Origin: CAITSH01 sp964385505
Lineage (GTDB): Bacteria; Pseudomonadota; Gammaproteobacteria; Burkholderiales; SG8-39
NCBI GenBank assembly: GCA_964385505.1
Contig: CAYLPI010000001.1
Coordinates: 33,767-97,766 of the forward strand
Length of the DNA stretch: 64,000 nt
Reading direction: 5' to 3'
Shown piece after piece: positions 60,708 to 64,000 of the stretch. Below the pieces are notes generated by a model. That model ran no database searches and was not told the DNA's origin. It worked only from the letters and a program-made list of their open reading frames with translations. Made by a program: the position numbers and the translations under genes. Numbering within the stretch: the stretch's first letter is position 1; every line of letters begins with the position of its first letter.

Positions 60708-62474
60708 TCATGCCGCACGATTCGACTCCGCGCGTAACGCTGCTGTTGCCGCTTCGTCCAGCACCCCGCTGGCGCCGTCCACCACAACGCTGTGATGCGC
60801 GCGTGCAAAAGCCGCCGTGATCTTGCCATTCCAGACATCCCTGGCCACGCGCGCGGGCTCACGCAGCAGCGGCGGGCCGAAACCGCCGCCCCCCGGTTGT
60901 GCATGAGTCACCAGGTCGCCTTTTTTCAGCCACATGGTCACCTTGCCCGGCAGCACGGTTTGCGCGCCGGCCTCACCCAGCAGGTTGCTGGCAGTCGCGG
61001 CCGGTTCGCCGCCCTTCAGGCCATAAGGCGGAAACTTGATGCGATCGGCGCGCAATTGCAGGAAGGCTTCATCGGCGAGCAGGCGGTAGCTGCGGCGGAT
61101 GCCGAGGCCGCCGCGCCAGGTGCCCGCGCCGCAGGTGTCGGCCACCAGCTCGTAGGCCTCGACCCGCACCGGGTGCTGTGCTTCCATCGTCTCGACCGGT
61201 GTGTTGGACAGGTTTTGCGAGGCGTTGGTGATGGCCTCGATGCCGTCCGCCGCCGGGCGCGCACCCCAGGCGCCGCAAATCATATCGACAATGATGAAGG
61301 GCGAGGCACTGCCGTCCGGGTTGGGCTTGCGCCCGGACAGGCAGACGACGGTGTTACCGCCCTCGCCCGCCGCCGGAATCCGATCGGGCACGATTTGCGC
61401 GAGCGCGCCCAGCATGGCGTCGAACACGCGGTAACCGGTGAGCGCGCGCGCCGCGACCGCAGCCGGCTCGCGCGGATTTAGCACGCAGCCCTCGGGCACG
61501 ATGACCTCGATGGCGCGAAACACCCCGGCGTTGTTGGGCACGTCGCCCTTGAGCGCGCAGCGCACCGACAAATAGGTGCAGGAATTGGTGTACGAGCGCG
61601 TCGAATTGATCGCCGCCTTGACCTGCGGCGCGGAGCCGGCGTAATCGACGCTGACCCGGTCCTCATGCACGGTGATGGCGACGTTGATCTTGATCGGGTC
61701 GGGCGACAGGCCGTCGTCGTCGATGTAATCGGTAAAGCGGAAGGTGCCCTTGGGCCAGCGGCGGATTTCATCGCGCGTCAGGCGCTCGGCGTAGTCGAGC
61801 ATTTCCTCGAGATAGACGCGCGAGACCTCGCGGCCGTAGCGCGTAAACAGCTTGCCCAGTTCGCGCACGCCCACCTGCGCGCCGGCATATTGCGCCCGCA
61901 GGTCGCCCAGCACGCGGTCGGGCAGGCGCACGTTGAGCCCGATCAGGCGCTCGAGCATGTCGTTCATGCGGCCTTTTTCGTAGAGCTTTACCACCGGAAT
62001 GCGCAGGCCCTCCTGGAAAATCTCGGTCGAATCGCTGGCATTCGATCCGGGCACGCGCCCGCCGACATCGGTGTGGTGGCAGATGACGACGCAAAACCCT
62101 TCCAGCGTCCCTTCATGGAAAAACGGCACGAACATGAAAATGTCCGGCAGGTGCATGCCGCCCTGGTAGGGGTCGTTGACCACCACCGCGTCGCCCGGCG
62201 ACAAATCATCGCCATAGACCTTGAGCATGGAGCTCATGGCCTCGGGAATCGCACCAAGGTGCAGCGCAATGGTCTTGGCCTGCACCACCATGCGCCCCTG
62301 GCGGTCGCAGATGGCCGCTGAGTAATCCATGACGTCCTTGACGATTTCCGAGCGCGCGGTGCGCAACACCGTGTAGGCGACCTCGTCGGCGATGGCGTCC
62401 ATGGCGTTCTTGATCACGGCAAAGGTGATCGGATCGAGCGTGGCGCGAACGCCCACCGGAGCGCGTTGGTTCAT
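60708..62474 (-). CDS. hyuB: Hydantoinase B / oxoprolinase-family protein
   Basis: This is one subunit of the ATP-dependent hydantoinase/oxoprolinase/acetone-carboxylase-like superfamily, which opens amide bonds of five-membered rings such as N-methylhydantoin or 5-oxoproline. The 588-residue protein shows LDPITFAVIKNAMDAIADEV, GDAVVVNDPYQGGMHLPDI, VVICHHTDVGGRVPGSNASD, the later GEGGNTVVCLSGRKPNPDG and the C-terminal QPGGGGFGPPLLREP. It overlaps the hyuA stop. The exact substrate is open. Confidence 0.93.
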   Translation of the reverse strand: MNQRAPVGVRATLDPITFAVIKNAMDAIADEVAYTVLRTARSEIVKDVMDYSAAICDRQGRMVVQAKTIALHLGAIPEAMSSMLKVYGDDLSPGDAVVVNDPYQGGMHLPDIFMFVPFFHEGTLEGFCVVICHHTDVGGRVPGSNASDSTEIFQEGLRIPVVKLYEKGRMNDMLERLIGLNVRLPDRVLGDLRAQYAGAQVGVRELGKLFTRYGREVSRVYLEEMLDYAERLTRDEIRRWPKGTFRFTDYIDDDGLSPDPIKINVAITVHEDRVSVDYAGSAPQVKAAINSTRSYTNSCTYLSVRCALKGDVPNNAGVFRAIEVIVPEGCVLNPREPAAVAARALTGYRVFDAMLGALAQIVPDRIPAAGEGGNTVVCLSGRKPNPDGSASPFIIVDMICGAWGARPAADGIEAITNASQNLSNTPVETMEAQHPVRVEAYELVADTCGAGTWRGGLGIRRSYRLLADEAFLQLRADRIKFPPYGLKGGEPAATASNLLGEAGAQTVLPGKVTMWLKKGDLVTHAQPGGGGFGPPLLREPARVARDVWNGKITAAFARAHHSVVVDGASGVLDEAATAALRAESNRAA

Positions 62475-64000
62475 TGGCTTGCCTCCTTTGATCCGGGCAC
62501 GATTGCGTGCAAATCGAGGATGATGTTGCCCACCGCATCGGCATGCGCACTGACACTTGGCGGCACCACCACGGTAGTGTCGTAGGACTCGATGATCAGG
62601 GGGCCTTGCAGCGGCGTTAGCGGCATGTCGGCGCGCGCCAGAATGCGCGTGTCGCGTGGCGGCTCGGTGCGCTCGAAGCTCGCCAGCCGGCTGCCGCTCG
62701 AGCCCGCAAGCGCCGCCCCGCCCATGCGAATGCGCGAAAAATCCAGGCGCTCCTGCCGCCGGCCGCGCGCCGCGAGGCGCAGGTTCACCAGCTCCAGCGG
62801 TTCGTCGTTGGCATAGCCGAAGGTGTCGCGATAGGCGACCTGGAAATCTTGCTGCAGCGCGGCCAGCGCCGGCGCGTCAAAATGCGCGCCGCGCACCGGC
62901 ACCGTCAGTTCCGATGACTGCCCGACATAGCGTAAATCGGCCTTGAGCGTGAAAGAAACCGTGCTCTCCGGATAGCCCTCGGCGGCCAGCGACACCAGGC
63001 CCTGGCGGCGCAGCGATTCGGACACCGCTTCGAGCGCCACTGGGTCGCAGCCGTCCATGCGGCGCAGAACCGAGCGCAGGAAATCGTGACCGGCGTCGGC
63101 CGCCAGCATACCGGCGGAGCAGAACACGCCCGCCATCACCGGTGCGATGACGCGACGGATGCCCAGCAGCCGCGCCACATCAACGGCGTGCACCGGCCCG
63201 CCGCCGCCGAAGGCGATCAGGGTCAGATCGCGCGGGTCGCGGCCGCGTTCCACCGTGACAGCGCGAATAGCGCGCGCCATATTGACGTTGGCGACATAGC
63301 GGATGCCGTGCGCGGCGTCCATCACCGACAAGCCCAGCTTCGCGGCGATGTGGGTTTCGATGGCGCGACGCGACAGCGCCGGATCAACCTTGAGGCTGCC
63401 GCCGGCAAGCGCCACCGGATTGAGCAGTCCGAGCACCATGTTGGCATCGGTCACCGTCGGTCGCTCGTTGCCAAGCTGGTAGCACGCCGGCCCGGGATAG
63501 GCGCCGACCGACTCGGGCCCGACGTGCAGCAGGCCACCGGCGTCTATGGTGGCGACCGAGCCGCCCCCGGCCCCCACTTCCGCGATGTCTATTGCAGGGA
63601 CCTTGAGCACATAGCCGCCGCCTTTGACAAAACGGCTGGGCGATGAAATGCCGTCGCGAAATTCGTATTCGTTGGTGAGCGAAGGCTGCCCGGCCTCGAT
63701 GATGGAGGCCTTGGCCGTGGTGCCGCCCATGTCGAACACGATCAGGTCGCTGTCGCCGGTGACCCGTCCGAGATGGGCCGAACCGGTGACGCCGCCCGCA
63801 GGCCCCGACCCTACGGCGAAGACCGGCTTGCCGCTCGCAGCGGCGATGCCCATCATGCCGCCGTTGGAGGCCATGACCTGTATCGGCGCGGCGATTGGCA
63901 TCACCGCGCCGATACAGGTCATGGCCTCCAACGGCGGCATGATGGGCATCGCCGGCAGGATGTAGGCGTTGACCACGGTGGTGCTGGTGCGTTCGTATTC
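62471..64000 (-). CDS. hyuA: Hydantoinase A / oxoprolinase-family protein (5' end outside window)
   Basis: This is the ATP-binding partner of HyuB. In-frame codons run to the window edge (EYERTSTTVVNAYILP), so the N-terminal 180 or so residues are missing. Visible are APIQVMASNGGMMG, GSGPAGGVTGSAHLG, the ATP-phosphate motif VFDMGGTTAKASIIE, EVGAGGGSVATID and FGGGGPVHAVDVARLL. Between NAYILPA and APIQVMASNGG the usual sequence is replaced by the reverse complement of the following 54 bp, reading MPIMPPLEAMTCIGA. The frame is not broken. Whether the protein works, or the sequence is correct there, is doubtful. Confidence 0.88.
   Translation of the reverse strand, partial: EYERTSTTVVNAYILPAMPIMPPLEAMTCIGAVMPIAAPIQVMASNGGMMGIAAASGKPVFAVGSGPAGGVTGSAHLGRVTGDSDLIVFDMGGTTAKASIIEAGQPSLTNEYEFRDGISSPSRFVKGGGYVLKVPAIDIAEVGAGGGSVATIDAGGLLHVGPESVGAYPGPACYQLGNERPTVTDANMVLGLLNPVALAGGSLKVDPALSRRAIETHIAAKLGLSVMDAAHGIRYVANVNMARAIRAVTVERGRDPRDLTLIAFGGGGPVHAVDVARLLGIRRVIAPVMAGVFCSAGMLAADAGHDFLRSVLRRMDGCDPVALEAVSESLRRQGLVSLAAEGYPESTVSFTLKADLRYVGQSSELTVPVRGAHFDAPALAALQQDFQVAYRDTFGYANDEPLELVNLRLAARGRRQERLDFSRIRMGGAALAGSSGSRLASFERTEPPRDTRILARADMPLTPLQGPLIIESYDTTVVVPPSVSAHADAVGNIILDLHAIVPGSKEASQ
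63841..63954. repeat. 114 bp near-perfect palindrome inside hyuA
   Basis: Arms 63841-63891 and 63904-63954 are perfect 51 bp inverted copies. The pairing continues after one mismatch into a loop of about 6 nt, so 54 of 57 positions pair. The whole palindrome lies inside the hyuA reading frame. Confidence 0.97.

Noticed and set aside
1..64000. Insertion sequences, prophage, integron, tRNA or rRNA genes
   Set aside because: No transposase, integrase or phage structural motifs and no tRNA- or rRNA-like sequences were recognised on either strand by eye. A tRNA could still be missed without a covariance search.

Overview
This 64 kb window looks like the replication-origin region of a betaproteobacterial chromosome, most probably from the order Burkholderiales. 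The assignment rests on three things: the classic block gyrB-dnaN-dnaA / rpmH-rnpA-yidD-yidC-mnmE followed by mnmG-rsmG-parA-parB; the leuS-lptE-holA-proA-nadD order; and three orphan tripartite-tricarboxylate (Bug family) binding proteins, a family greatly expanded in Burkholderiales. No rRNA, tRNA, CRISPR array, transposase or phage gene was recognised by eye.

Region 1 (1-32.8 kb) is mostly core genome. gyrB (partial), dnaN and dnaA run leftward. From rpmH rightward come ribonuclease P protein, YidD, the YidC insertase, MnmE, an AbrB-type membrane protein, GTP-dependent PEP carboxykinase, a class III aminotransferase, MnmG, RsmG, ParA and ParB. One perfect and one near-perfect parS site sit just upstream of mnmG, and a perfect DnaA box lies between dnaA and rpmH. 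nadC, a LOG-family hydrolase and a Bug protein follow. The leftward leuS-lptE-holA-proA operon ends in a nadD that carries an in-frame stop and eroded motifs. A FecR/SPOR secreted protein, UvrD, a small unknown protein, YqaA and biosynthetic threonine dehydratase close the region.

Region 2 (32.8-64 kb) is accessory and catabolic. A LysR regulator (followed by a gamma-glutamyltransferase) faces a tightly overlapping operon: molybdenum hydroxylase large subunit, Bug binding protein, fused LigB/LigA-type extradiol dioxygenase, RidA-like deaminase and FAD monooxygenase. A second Bug gene with a thiamine-diphosphate enzyme follows. A leftward ABC importer operon ends in an unusual fusion of an isochorismatase-type hydrolase to a 4,5-dihydroxyphthalate-decarboxylase-like domain. 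Next come an omega-amino-acid transaminase, a TetR regulator and a glutathione transferase. A complete molybdenum hydroxylase follows, its large subunit divergent from its FAD and FeS subunits, and leads directly into a cobalt-type nitrile hydratase (beta then alpha). Last are a second ABC importer and a hydantoinase/oxoprolinase pair (hyuB, hyuA) that runs off the window end.

Taken together, region 2 reads as machinery for importing and breaking down an aromatic or N-heteroaromatic, possibly nitrile- or amide-bearing, compound. The substrate is not known, and the pathway order is inference. Between genes are decay scars (a histidine-phosphatase N-terminal fragment and an amidohydrolase C-terminal fragment) beside copies of a short dispersed palindromic repeat. 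A 114 bp near-perfect palindrome interrupts the conserved hyuA reading frame without breaking it. All similarity statements come from reading motifs, not from database searches.
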